Source: Punctularia strigosozonata HHB-11173 SS5
Lineage: Eukaryota > Basidiomycota > Agaricomycetes > Corticiales > Punctulariaceae
Assembly: GCF_000264995.1 (NCBI RefSeq)
Contig: NW_006767435.1
Location: 1,113,523-1,177,522, forward strand
DNA length: 64,000 nucleotides
Direction: 5' to 3'
Each line of letters starts with the position of its first letter. The stretch's first letter is position 1. Shown here piece after piece: positions 44,736-55,875 of this stretch. The notes under the pieces are model-generated. The model ran no database searches. It was given only the letters and a program-made list of their open reading frames with translations, and was not told where the DNA came from. Both the position numbers and the translations under genes were made by a program.

Positions 44736-45748
44736 TCACGCAAGAACCGCGAGGGCGAAGGCAACGGCGACCACGCCGGACACAGCAGCGCCCATGAGCC
44801 CAGCCTTCGGCACGACGAGCGCGGACGCAGCGCTCTTGGTGGACGAGGCGCTCGCAGAGGAGGCAGTCACCTCGACGTTGGAAGGCATGGTCCCATCTGC
44901 GCGTGCGAAGAGTGCACGAAAATAGGAACGTCGCATGAGATCAACGCTCGTCACGAGAGAAGAGGCGCAACGATCATGCGACGGAGAAGAAACGCACCGG
45001 TGAAATCAAAGCCGCACTGCGACTGGAGGGTGGACTGGGTGCTGCCGACGAGCGAGGGGAAGTTTTTCTCCGCGACGCTGTAAGCCGCCTTGGCGCACGG
45101 CGTGCAGGTGTCGTTCTTCGGGATGCTGGCGGCATTGGCGACGATGCCACTGATTGACGAGATGATGTTGTTGACGCTGAGTGTGCCCACGACCGTCTGG
45201 AGGTTCGTGAGCTCCTCAGTGACACACATCGTGTTGTTCTGGGTGCTGCAACGATCAACATTCCGTCAGTATCATCCCACTTGCAAAATCGCCAGAAACA
45301 TACTCCTTCAGACAGGCGATCTGCCTAACGGTGGGGTACGCCTGCTGCACGATGCTTGAAATGCTGGAGGCATCCAAGCCAGAAAGACCGATGCCTTGGA
45401 GGTCGCTCGAGCACCCGCTCGTGACGTTCGTGACGATTGCGTTGAGCGTGCTGTTGCTGCACTGTGCATCGCTGCACATGCCGGTCACCCACTTGTCAAT
45501 AGGTTCAACGAGCGATTCATTCGCGCTCGTGGTGAAGAGCCCAATTAGCGCCCCCGCATTCAAGCACGAAGCCGCATCCTTGTTGGCGACGATGGTCTCG
45601 AGCGTGGTCAGGCAGTGGGAAGAAAGACTGGATTTACAAACACGTCCGTCAATGAAATGGAGAAGGGACGGAGTGACACGCACGATTGAGCAGACGCGAG
45701 ACCAGCTCCGGCAATGAGCGCACCAAATGCAACGGCTTTAGCAATCAT
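44736..45748 (-). CDS. GPI-type cysteine-rich secreted protein (DUF7729-like)
   Basis: A probable cell-surface protein of unknown function. The signal peptide MIAKAVAFGALIAGAGLASA is followed by QSC. After an intron comes CLTTLETIVANKDAASCLNA, VTGMCSDAQC, SGCSSDLQGIGL and VRQIACLKE; the next exon gives NTMCVTEELTNLQTVV and NDTCTPCAKAAYSVAEKN, ending near SQCGFDF. The regularly spaced cysteines match the extracellular DUF7729 family seen in basidiomycetes and ascomycetes. The last exon is Ser/Ala-rich (VEVTASSASASSTKSAAS) and ends in a hydrophobic stretch (GAAVSGVVAVAFALAVLA), the layout of a GPI-anchor signal. About 290 residues. N-glycosylation sites (NES, NST, NVT, NDT) are frequent. Confidence 0.75.
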
Positions 45749-46495
45749 GATCGTGAAGAGTGGGTGGTGGTAGAAAGGTAAAAGGCGAGAAGGATCCGAG
45801 AAGATATGACCAGCAATTACAAAGGGGTTTTTGAGTCCAAGCTCGGGTAAATGGTGCAGGGAGAATGGATCGCGGGTGGTCCTCGCCGGACTCACATTGG
45901 TGAATGCGCTGCGGAAGAAGACACCGGTGCGGGGTGGCGTGTGATCGAATCAGGCGGGGCAGTGAGAGCGGGCGCTGTCAGGCGCTGTCATGACGAGATG
46001 CACAGCGTCGTCATGACTCGACATTCACCCGACATTGATCTCAGTTCAATGCGACTTGTAATCACTTTCATGTCAGGCCGGATCCTCGACATGGGTTTTC
46101 CTCTTCCACCGAGTTAAGTCGCCTGAGGATTAGCTTCCTTCCGTGTCCTTTGGAATCATACAGGCTTGCAACCGAGCGCTGTGCAAGCATATGTAAATGT
46201 ACACTCCGTTCATCACCGAGCGCAGTCGTTTAAGCATCGCCGCCTTGTGGACATCCCGTTGTGATCGGCTGCTTGAGACCGCGGGCGGAACTGCGACTAG
46301 GGACCAAGGCAACAATAATCACGGTGAAGATGCCATAAGAGTTAGACGCTCGGGGGGAGCTGAATGTACCATATCGTATCACTATAAAACATTACAGTCC
46401 ATTATACAAAGTTAATGAGTTGCTTCAAATCAATATACAGTGTGCAAAGGGCCATTAGCAGTACCTATCAATCATCGTCCAAGGAGCTCGATTTC
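45749..46495. other. Intergenic region, no gene recognised
   Basis: These 747 bases separate two minus-strand genes. A small direct repeat (GGCGCTGTCA twice, about 45970-45990) is next to an inverted pair of GTCATGAC sites (about 45988 and 46012). No coding region was recognised. Confidence 0.45.
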
Positions 46496-48243
46496 TCATA
46501 ACAAAGAAAACATTCTGATCACGAGCACGAACAAAGCGGAAGCCAACGCGCCTGTCGACAAACGTGCCGACCTGAACCCCGCCGACTGTATCTCGGCAGG
46601 AGCCGAGCCTACGATATCGAATGCATCAGTGGACACGAAGGGACGTGGTGTTGAGGCACAAATAGTTTACCTGGTGCAATACCGCTTCCACCCGCCGTGG
46701 TGGACAACTCCGCAAAACCCACGGCCGGTGGGTTCGAGGCCCTGAACACGGTGTACACGTTCTTCTGCAAGGGATGTACAGGTGATCACAGTCACCAACT
46801 CGAAATATTTCTCCGTGTACATAAACATGCGACACATACCAGGAACGTATCGCCAACAATCCATGCAGGATTGCCGCTCCCACTTGGCAGGTTCGAGCCG
46901 GCCGAGATATCGAACAGCGCGCCTTGGCACGTCTCCCCCTTCTGGTCGAGCTGCTGAAACTGCATGTCCTCCTCGCTGATCGGCCAATCGCGCCCGCCAA
47001 AGTTGAGCGTTGCGTTCAGCTTCGTGCTACAAGCTATGTCGCCATTGTGAGACGCCCAAAATAGGACATCGTGGAAGGGATGACGTACGATATGACCAGA
47101 AGCCCTGATTGGAGCCTCCCAATGATTGCGAGCCGGGGACGGTACTCCAAAAGTTCGTGACATCTTGAGAGGGACCGCCTATAAGAGTCGTGCCGGTGTC
47201 GATAGCTGCGATCGCGCTGTCTCCTGTGGATATCTGCACAGTCTGACCGAGGACCGTAAGCTCTGACGATAGGGTTAATCGCCACTCTTGCATAGGATGG
47301 TCCAAGTAATTCACTTACTACTCATTTCCAAGAGCCACCACGATGCACTCAGTCCAGAGGGTTGATTGATATACTCGATGTCGCCGGAGAACAGACTCGT
47401 GTTCGCAGTTCCGAGGGTAAACACCCCACCAGGCTGCTCCTGGTCGCTCGACGTCCGCGATGCACGCGCGAGCCAGAACGACATCATCGGCTGGTCGAGC
47501 AGATCGTTGTTCACAAGTGTCTGCCACCACGGTGTGGCCTTCGTCGACGATATGCTCTCGAACGCAAGTCCCATGATCCCGCTCACGTCAGCCTCTCCAG
47601 AGAAGAAATCCTGACTGATCTGATCGGCGACGAGGAACGTCTGGTCCGTGACGGTGAAGCCGGCGAGCTCGACGGAGTCGGTACCGAGGGTACCGCTCAC
47701 TTGACCAGACCCGTACGGAATCGTGATCTCGCCCTTCGAGATCGAGCCCGACGGAGTGCTGAAGCTGCTGCTCGCACTCGAGTCGAACGTCGGGGCAGAC
47801 GTCTGACATCCTTGGCAGCTCGAGGCCGGCAGCCAGAAGTCCGAGGATCCTGTGTCTAACACGACCAGGAACTGCTTCCCCGGCGTTCCAACGGTCGCTT
47901 GCGCAACGTAACTTGCATCGAACCCCTACACGCACGAAGGAGGCGCGTCAGAGCCTACCAGAGAAACGATGCGCTGAAATGACTCAATACGTCATACCTC
48001 GTTCATGATCGCCACGCCTGCCGTATTCCGCGCTAGTCGAGGCCTGCTGGCCACCGTTGGGTAACCATACTTCGCCCTCGCATGGTCAGCATACGCCCCC
48101 ACTCGTTCAGGCGTCCACTGGATATTTCGTCGGATCATAGGCAAATGCACCGACGAGCCGCCGTTCGCATCCATCGAAGGAGGGTGCGGCGAAGCTTGCG
48201 CCAGAGCAGCGTAGACGATCAGAGATGCCAGGACCAGGTTCAT
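46496..48243 (-). CDS. Secreted aspartic peptidase A1 with GPI-type tail, copy 1
   Basis: A pepsin-family endopeptidase, probably anchored at the cell surface like yapsins. The signal peptide MNLVLASLIVYAALAQA precedes a propeptide with basic sites (MIRRNIQW, SRPRLARN). The first catalytic motif is VVLDTGSSDFW, followed by a CQGC disulfide loop; the second is AAIDTGTTLIGG. Other family features are IPYGSGQVSGTLGTDSV, FFSGEADVSGIMGLAF and the C-terminal NPAWIVGDTFL, joined to KNVYTVFRASNPPAVGFAEL. The last exon encodes a Ser/Ala-rich stem and a hydrophobic end (GALASALFVLVIRMFSLL), consistent with a GPI signal. The stop is at 46496-46498. Intron positions match those of the neighbour at 48784-50568, so the two arose by tandem duplication. 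Confidence 0.9.
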
Positions 48244-48783
48244 GACGGGTTCGCGACGGAGCAGATGGAGGGCAAGAGCGGACGCGTAGCAGTGCTATGT
48301 ATGCAGAGACGAGCGTGTTGGGATCCGAGAAGAAGGCGCAGAGACCTTTGTCCGAGGTCATCGCATGCCGCAACGCAGCAATAGAAAAACGCGCTCGGTC
48401 TGTTTGGTCATTCACACCAAGCATGCTGCGTGCCGGCACCCAGAGGGCCGTTGTACGGCCGGCAAGATCAGATTCGGTGCGATGACACGAAGGGGACCAG
48501 GGGCCGAGATGAAACTGTCCTAAAGTCGTAATGACATCGACGTAATGAATGAAGCTGCATAGCCAGGGACTGCGCACTCGGTACTAAGTACAGATGCTTG
48601 GTGACGTATCCTTCCAATTCATAAAAGTCGCTGTGACGGACTTAGTATTGGGGCTGCTGTGGCGGCAGCGATTGTTGAAGATGAAGCATGAAAATTCTAA
48701 CGACAGAGTCCACAGATATGTTATGATACAGATAAGCAACGAGAGCAAAAGTCAGAACTGGTCCAGATACATTACTCCAGGGA
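48244..48783. other. Spacer between tandem peptidase genes
   Basis: These 540 bases hold the promoter of peptidase copy 1 and the 3' end of copy 2. I recognised no gene. Confidence 0.45.
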
Positions 48784-50568
48784 TCAGCTCATGACAAACA
48801 TACAGCTCGCAAGCACGAGCAAAGCAGACGCCATAAGGCCCGTCGACGCACGAGTAGTCGTCGCCCCGCTTGTTGTGCTTCCACTGCTTCCAGAACTGGG
48901 CGTGGAACCTACGATTGCAGAACAAACACAAAACACGTTAGATCAACATTGAAGTGAACAATAGTATCTCACTTGTCGCACTACTCGCGGTGGCGGCAGG
49001 GACAGATGCAGATACTGATGGCGGTTGCGTACCGGGTGATGTGCCTGTCCCTCCTGCGGCCGTGGAGAGCTCGGCGAAGCCTACAGCTGGCGGGTTCGAG
49101 GCACGGAAGACAGTGTATACGTTTTTCTGCGATGATATGCTCGTCTGCTCGTGACCAATTTCCGAGTGAGACTGCGACTCACGAGGAAGGTATCGCCAAC
49201 AATCCACGCAGGCGTCCCACTGCCCACTGGGATATCGGTATTCGCATCCAGATCGAAGATGGCTCCGGCGCAGAGGGTACCCTGTCGGTCAAGCTGCTGG
49301 AATTGCATATCTTCGTCACTAATCGGCCAGTCACGGCCGCCGAAGTTCAGGGTGGCATTCAACTGCATGCTGCACGCTGAAGTTCGCGATCACATGTCAG
49401 AGAAGATATGATGAAAAGATCCGTCGAGAACGTACGGTACGACCAGAAGCCCTGGTTGCTTCCTGTAAGGGCCTCCGATCCGGGGACGGTAGCCCAGAAG
49501 TTGGCCACGTCCGTGGATGGCCCGCCGATCAGCGTCGTCCCGGTGTCGATGGCAGACAGCGCGTTGTTGCCTCCAGAGAGCTGCACCTCCTTCCCGGTCA
49601 CAGTGACCTCTGCCATACACATTCAGAGATTGGCCGGGCATAGATGAGACTGGTTACTCACTCTGCAAGTCCAAAAGCCAGAAAGATGCCGTCTCATCGC
49701 TGGGCTGGTTGTTGTACTCGATGTCACCAGAAAAGAGCGTGGTGTTCACTCCGCCAAACGTCAAGACTCCACCCGGCTGGTCGTTGCTGCTCGACCCAGA
49801 CGCGCGCTGGAGCCAGAACGACATCATCGGCTGGTCCAGCTGGTTGTTCGATACAAGGGTTTGCCAGAACGGTGTCGCCTTGGTCGCCGCGATGCTCTGG
49901 AACGCGAGGCCCATGATCCCGCTCACGTCCGTTTCGCCCGAGAAGAAGTTGTTTGTGATCTGGTCCACCACGAGGAACGTCTGACCCGCAACGCTGAACC
50001 CGCCGAGGTTGACATTCTCAGAGCCCAAGTCTCCCTGCACCGCGCCGGAGCCGTATGGGATCTGCACTTGCGAGTTGAACCCTGAAGAGGCTTTGAAGCT
50101 GCTACTCTGCGACGAGTCGTACTGTGCCGCGGTCGAGACGCATGCTTGGCAACCCGTCGAGGCGAGCCAAAAGTCGGATGAGCCGGTGTCGAGGACGACG
50201 AGGAAGTCCTTCGCGGGCGTGCCAACGCTGACCTGTGCTACGTAGCTGGCGTCGTGTCCCTAACAATAGAAGGTCAGCGACGGGGGCACTGATGGAAGCC
50301 GAAGCGCTCGTACCTCGTTCGTGATGCTGACCCCGACTGTCTGCCCCGCGCGCTTCCGCTTGCTCACTACCGTAGGCCGTCCGTACTTTGCCCTCAGGCG
50401 GTCGCCGGCAGCGCCAATCTGGTCGGGCGTGAGCGCTCTCGTGCTTGCGCGCCGGCGCACAACAGGGATGGTGGTGGCTGTGCTCAAAGAAGAAGGGTGA
50501 AATGGCGACGCCTGCGCCAATTGGAAGGAGGCCAATGCGAGCAGAGACGCAGCAGTCGTATGCTTCAT
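48784..50568 (-). CDS. Secreted aspartic peptidase A1 with GPI-type tail, copy 2
   Basis: Paralogue of copy 1. The signal peptide MKHTTAASLLALASFQLAQA is followed by a propeptide with PVVRRRAS and SKRKRAG, likely processing sites. The catalytic motifs are VVLDTGSSDFW and SAIDTGTTLIGG. A CQAC loop, IPYGSGAVQGDLGSENV, FFSGETDVSGIMGLAF and TPAWIVGDTFL follow. The stem after GFAEL is longer than in copy 1 and Ser/Pro/Thr-rich (PSVSASVPAATASSAT, then GSTPSSGSSGSTTSG), and the C-terminus GLMASALLVLASCMFVMS looks like a GPI signal. Several introns are shared with copy 1. The stop is at 48784-48786. The two copies differ through much of their length, so the duplication is not recent. Confidence 0.9.
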
Positions 50569-51859
50569 GTTGGCGTCGGTCCCGGAGGAAGTGGAAGAAA
50601 GAGTGAGACGCGGAGCTTATGAAGGGAAAGGGAGAGCAGGTAGACCGGTACCTGAGAAAGAGGCTCAGAGGCAAGCCGAAGGCGAGGCTGTTGTCGTACT
50701 TCTCTCACACGCCCCAGCGCAGCACTTCGCATGCTATACCTATATTTTAGCGCTTGGCAGCACGCTGGTCACGACTACGTCCAACTATACCCTTTTGTTC
50801 GCATCACAGGTGGATGCATATACGCGCACCGCCAGTAGTGTATTACAGCCCGTCGAATGGAGCACCGGATGCCCGTCTGACTCTTCATGGGCGCTACATC
50901 CTCGGTCGGAACCAAACACCCGACGGCTTGCTTACCTGAGATTCAACCATGATGATGGAGAACCTCCGTTGTCCTCTGGCATGTTGATTTTGCAGTACAA
51001 ACAGGACTTCAGCCTTTATCGCTGCTGTGCCGGCGAAGACGCGGTATACTTATACAATGTAGCTCTGGTGGTGCTCATTTCCCGCCAACATTCTTGAATC
51101 GCCCCCATACTGCGTTCTGATCGTTGTCTTGGCGCATGTCTTAGCCCGCTAGTGGTTTGATCGCCTCGTGTAGCAAGTGGATGCAGAGAAAGATTCTGAT
51201 ATCGAGGCAGAGCTTCAAGTTGGCTTGAGCGTGCCCTATCACCTGACCGTGGAAGGCCATACCCATGTGTGACGGGACTGACGGGACGGCCAGTTGAACT
51301 CCTCTTGCGGACTTTTCAGAGAATCCAGCATGATGCAAACCAGTCTGGCAAACGGCATTGCAACACTCTCAAAGATGGCGGATCAGCGGCCTTGATTTCA
51401 TAAGGAGCACCAACTTTGGACCATATCAGTATCACGCATGCGCGTCCATGTAGCTTGTGCTGGATGAGAGCTTGGATGAGGAGTCGTCGTCTGTGATCAA
51501 ACGCTGTTAACTCATCTCGTCAATATCATCACGGCACAGAAGAGAAAACGAGCCGCTCAACATCCTGCGCCTCGGACGTCATTGGCTCGAAGCCCAGTCC
51601 GGTGCTCGGACCTGTGGGACCCATTGCCCACGACCTTGGTGGCGACAACTACAGTACTACTCGACGCCTTACATCCGTGAACATACCCCTACCCCGGTGA
51701 CTGGCATTAGTGATGTGAAGACACTTGCTCGCGGTGGATGGCTTCGATACCCTGCGGTGTTGCTCAGCCGACGAATACAGCTGACCTCATTAGCTCCAGC
51801 ACCATCGCATATAAAGCTCGGCGCGATGTAGACAGGAAGGATCAGCACCGAGTCGTACG
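50569..51859. other. Upstream flank of the duplicated dioxygenase locus
   Basis: No gene was recognised. From about 50800 the sequence resembles 53097 onward (for example ACATCCTCGGTC followed by a ...GATGGCTTGCTTA-like stretch), so it is the 5' part of the first repeat unit. A TATAAA at 51810-51815 lies about 45 bases before the dioxygenase-like start. Confidence 0.5.
51810..51815 (+). promoter_or_regulatory. TATA box of dioxygenase-like copy 1
   Basis: TATAAA stands 44 bases before the ATG. The matching place in copy 2 (about 54105-54110) reads CATAAA, so the two copies differ at this site. Confidence 0.45.
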
Positions 51860-52998
51860 ATGGTCGCCTTCAGACCTGCTTCCCAGTACTCTGCATCTTT
51901 TTTCACTGTGATATGGTCATTCCTGCGGACTTTATGGGTCCATATCTTCAATGACAACTTGCTGATGTTGGTTGCGCTCCGTTTTTGGCTTCTGTGAAAT
52001 ATGCTAAGGCTCGCGTTTTAGATGGAAGTATACCAAGGGGGCGCACAATCCGCAAGCGGATCACATTGGTAAGTTGCAGAGCAGTTTTACGCCATGTACC
52101 TCCATAATGACGGGCACGCAGGTCCGTTGTACATCGTCGGAGCACCGAACCGTAACATCGACGACGGAAAGGCGGTCTTGGCGTCCAACAACGATCTGAG
52201 TAAGCAGCACGTTGGACCATGATATCATGCACCATGTTCAACGTCCGTTACGACAGAACTACATCCGTTCCTTCCGCTAATACGGGTCACGGACCCGGAG
52301 GGGAAGCCGGTGCCCAACACCAAATTCGATTTTTTGGCAGGTTTGTCCCGGTAGCTTCGCTTGTGGTCGCACGGTCGATGACAACTGCGGGAAGGTGAAT
52401 CCAGAGACGAGTTACTCCATCAGACACTACGGTCTACGAGGTACCTTCGTTACCGATGCGAACGGCACGGTCGAAGTTCCGACGATCGCTCCGAAAGCGT
52501 ACGGACGGAAGGGCCATCTCAGGGCAGGTATGGACATCGACACGGAACCTGAGCTCGTCGAAAACGTATACTAACGTCTCTGCAGCGCACTTCCACACGA
52601 TCATCGACCCTCCCAGGGCACAACGGAAACTGCTGGACGGGATGACCACGCAGCTGTACGCCTGCGTCGAGAACCACCTCTTTCAAATTGGAAACCGATA
52701 CGTGAGTGCTGCATTGCCTTTTTCTTCATATATATGTGTGTTGCCAACGCGTACCTCGTAGGCTCAATTTGTTCCGACCACCCCGCGTCGGCAATGTGCT
52801 CCAGGCGTGGTGCATACCTGAGAATGCCAAGGATCGTGCCGGCTTCATGGACCTGCTCGCATTGGCTAACCCGGAGGCTAAAACGTGGGTCGACGCATGG
52901 CACAAATTGCTGTCCGACAAAGGATATAGCGATATCAAGGTGGTGGCCGGGGCGGTTATACGTTCGTCCTGAACCCCAAAGGGCGCGCCTTGAAGTGA
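51860..52998 (+). pseudogene. Intradiol dioxygenase-like gene, copy 1, frameshifted
   Basis: The start MVAFRPASQYSASFFTVIWS has a membrane-like segment, as in copy 2. The parts run in the family order: PLYIVGAPNRNIDDGKAVLA, FLPLIRVTDPEGKPVPNTKF, YSIRHYGLRGTFVTDANG, PKAYGRKG, AAHFHTIIDPP, TTQLYAC, NLFRPPRVGNVLQAWCIPEN and DAWHKLLSDKGYSDIKVVAG. The Tyr, Tyr and two His expected to bind iron remain. Compared with copy 2 there is one extra T in a run of six (52330-52335), which changes FDFWQ to FDFLAG and throws the next exon out of frame, and one missing base near 52951-52955 that ends the frame at GAVIRSS and drops about the last dozen residues. Either change could be a sequencing error, but two in one copy suggest decay. 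Confidence 0.7.
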
Positions 52999-54151
52999 GA
53001 GTATCCGGGCTCTTTGGTGATCGTAATAAGTACCTGTCTGGCTTCTCATACATGTTTTCACACTTAGAGCGAATGTCTCCTTCGAAGCAGCGAGTAACAC
53101 AGGTAATGCATATACGTACACCGACAGGTGTAAGTAACAACAGCATATCGGATGGAGTGCTGGATCCGTTCTCATAGGCGTTACATCCTCGGTCCGAATC
53201 AGACCTCCGATGGCTTGCTTATCTGTGGGATACCACCGTGATGATCGGATAAGTATTGAGGCCGGCCATTTTCTCTCGCTTGTCTGTGTTGCGATGGAAG
53301 AAACATAGACGTCGACATTGCTGGAGCTGTTGTCGCGACTGAAATTGCATGTGCAGTGGAGAAATGAAGTGTTGGCGTTTGCCTCACATTAATTTCCCGC
53401 ATGAGCACAAACAGTGCAAGTTTCTCGTTGTGATCGTAGTCTTGGCATAAGTATGTCGTGGACTTGAGTAGTTTGGAAACTGAATGCAGAGAAAAATTCT
53501 GACCACTGCAGTGATTCCAAGGCAGATCATCGCTCGAGAAATGTTCGCACAGTGCCAGTTTGTGTTCTACCACTCAGCTTCGGGAAAGGCTGCGACGGAC
53601 GGACTGCTCGATGCGGGCCATCGCAGAAGTCCACGAAAAGCTGACAGTCGAGTCGCAAAGGTCTCTTCCAGGTTATCTAATCAACGAACACGAGCTTGGG
53701 ACCAGCGTCTTGACATCACAGACACACAATCATGCGTTGAGCTACGAAACGCTGTTCATGCCTCGAGAATCATGAAGGTAACCTTCACGCAGTCTCCTCA
53801 GTCAAATTACCATGGCTCTGGTCAGCATCATCACGGCATCCAAGTGCACACGAGCCGCTCGACATCCTGCAAGGGCTCGGACTGTCATTGGTTCGAAGCA
53901 ATAGGCTTTCCGAGAACGGTGCTCGGTATGGATCAATTTGCACACGACCTAGGGTCGACAGCTTCTCGATGCCATTTTACCTCCGCCGCGGTGACAGGAA
54001 TCAGTGATGTGCATGGGATAGCTGCTCCCGTCGACGCCTTCGATCTCCTGCGGTCTTGCTCAGCCGACGAATGCAGCTGACCTCACTAACTCCAGCACGT
54101 CGCACATAAAGCTTGGGGTGCCGTCGCCGGAAAGGATCAACATCGAGTTGC
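52999..54151. other. Flank between dioxygenase copies (5' part of repeat unit 2)
   Basis: This is the counterpart of the region before copy 1. Open frames such as 53484-54080 do not match the dioxygenase or any family I know. A CATAAA at about 54105 replaces the TATAAA of copy 1. Confidence 0.5.
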
Positions 54152-55440
54152 ATGATGACCGTCTTCAGACCTGCTTCACACTATTCTGCATCTCTGTTCA
54201 CCGTGCTGTGGTCGTTCCTGCGAACTTTATGGGTCCATATCTTCGGCGACAACCTGCTGATGTCGGCTGCGCTTCACTCTTGGGTTATGCGAACATGCTG
54301 AAGCTCATTTTATAGATGGAAGTATACCAAGGGGGCGCGGAATCCGCAGGCGGAACACATTGGTGAGCTGCAGGACAATGCTGCGAGACGTACCACAGTA
54401 ATGACAGGCGTGCAGGTCCGCTGTACATTGTCGGAGCACCCAATCGTAACATTGACGACGGAAAGGCGGTCTTGGCATCCTACAACGATCTGAGTGAGCA
54501 GCACGCTAGATCATCATCATACAGAATGCTCACCCGTCGTAACGACAGAAAACGATCCATTCCTTCTGACATTGCGAGTCACAGATCCTGAAGGGAACCC
54601 GGTGCCCAATACGAAATTTGACTTTTGGCAGGTTAGTTCCAATCCCTTCAACTCTGGTCGCTAGATAGATGAGAACAACGTTTCGCAAGGTGCACCCCAA
54701 GACGAGTTACTCCATCAGGCACTACGGTCTGCGGGGCACCTTCGTCACAGATGCGAGCGGCACGGTGGAAGTCCTGTCAATCACCCCGAGGGAGTACGGG
54801 CCAAAAGGCCTTACCAGGGCAGGTATGAACAACCACGCAAACCCTCAGCTGTTGTGCAGGCATCGTAATCACGTTTCTTCAGGGCACTTCCACATGATGA
54901 TCGACCCTCCCAGAGCACTGCGGAAGACACTGGACTCCATGACCACGCAGCTCTACGTCTGTGCTGCGAACCACCCCCGTCAGATGGAAACTGATGTGTG
55001 AGTGCTGCTTCGCGTCCTTCCTTGTATATCCGTTGAACCGTCGCCAACGTGCTCCTGGTAGCCTCAACGTGTTCCGCCCGCCCCGGCTCGGCAATCTGCT
55101 CAAGGCATGGTGCATACCCGAGAACACCAAGGATCATGCCGGCCTCATGGATTTGCCCGCGTTGGATGACTCCGAGGTCAAGAAGCGCGTGGACGCATGG
55201 CACAAGATGCTGTCCGACCAAGGATATGGCGATGCTAAAGTGGTGGCCGGGGCACAGTACAACTTTGTCTTGAATCCCAAGGGGCGTGCCCTCAAATGAG
55301 ATAGTGCCCTTATTGTCCCCTGCTCCTAGTCGTACGATGTGTTTGGGGCGCCATTGCATCATCTATACGCCTGAATGAAACATGTTCCAACGGAGCAGTG
55401 TACAGACAATATATGCTTGCGACGGTATGTCCGTTACACA
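53097..55440. repeat. Tandem duplication, unit 2
   Basis: Second unit of the 2.29-kb duplication. Past the gene, 55385-55430 (CATGTTCC...GGAGCAGTG...ATATATGC) again resembles the start of a unit (compare 53055-53115), which hints at a third, truncated unit. The right border is an estimate. Confidence 0.65.
54152..55299 (+). CDS. Intradiol ring-cleavage dioxygenase-like protein, copy 2
   Basis: Related to catechol and protocatechuate dioxygenases that open aromatic rings with non-haem Fe(III); the substrate is unknown. About 267 residues over several exons. An N-terminal hydrophobic segment (SASLFTVLWSFLRTLWVHIF) is followed across an intron by WKYTKGARNPQAEHIG, PLYIVGAPNRNIDDGKAVLA, PFLLTLRVTDPEGNPVPNTK, FDFWQ and YSIRHYGLRGTFVTDASG. 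Candidate iron ligands are the Tyr of SYS, the Tyr of PREYGPK and the two His of AGHFHMMI; TTQLYVC follows as in the family. The last exon has LNVFRPPRLGNLLKAWCIPE and ends NFVLNPKGRALK. The start could be either of two adjacent ATGs (54152 or 54155). This copy is intact, whereas copy 1 is frameshifted. The lack of a cleavable signal suggests membrane association or cytosol. Confidence 0.75.
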
Positions 55441-55875
55441 TTCATGAGAAACGGCGTACGTGGCATTGACCGGATATGAGCCCATCCCGCACGCTGCAAT
55501 TCGTCTCGAGAGGACCTGAACGTGAGACTGGATCTAGCGAAGCGGCCGCAGATGACCTTCCAGCAGTTCAGTCGATAGAAACCATCTCTCAGATCTCGAA
55601 CTAGTCATGAAGGGCCACACGCCTTCCTTCTGCCGCATCTTTGAGCAGACCAGAAAATGCGAAAGAAAGCGTCGATTCTCGTCAGCTTTGCTGGAGGTCA
55701 GGCTTGCGGAGGCAGAACGATCAAGGAAATTCATGGTCAGCGAGCGTCACGTGTGTATTTCTCAGCCAATCACGCGCAAAAGATTATTCAGGCCCGGGGG
55801 CGGGTGTGGGGAAATAAGACGCCTGCCCCCGAGGCCGTCGTATCCGACTTCATCCTCTCCTCCTCGTCGCCCACC
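55300..55875. other. Intergenic region before cytochrome c peroxidase
   Basis: These 576 bases contain the end of the duplication and the CCP1 promoter. A CACGTG (55748-55753) and a CCAAT (55766-55770) lie about 105-130 bases before the CCP1 start. Confidence 0.5.
55748..55770 (+). promoter_or_regulatory. CACGTG and CCAAT sites upstream of CCP1
   Basis: CACGTG and CCAAT lie 13 bases apart. CCAAT is the site of the Hap2/3/5 complex, which controls haem and respiratory genes in fungi; a role for it here is inferred from position only. Confidence 0.4.

Larger units (their letters stand above)
50800..53096. repeat. Tandem duplication, unit 1 (about 2.29 kb)
   Basis: Landmarks recur at a constant offset: TACATCCTCGGTC near 50895 and 53182, the dioxygenase start at 51860 and 54152, and its end at 52998 and 55299. 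Offsets of 2287-2301 bases show that each unit carries the gene plus about 1 kb of 5' flank. Exact borders are estimates. Confidence 0.75.

Noticed and set aside
53484-54080. Open frame of 198 codons between the dioxygenase copies
   Set aside because: The matching region before copy 1 is not open in the same way, so the frame is not conserved between repeat units.
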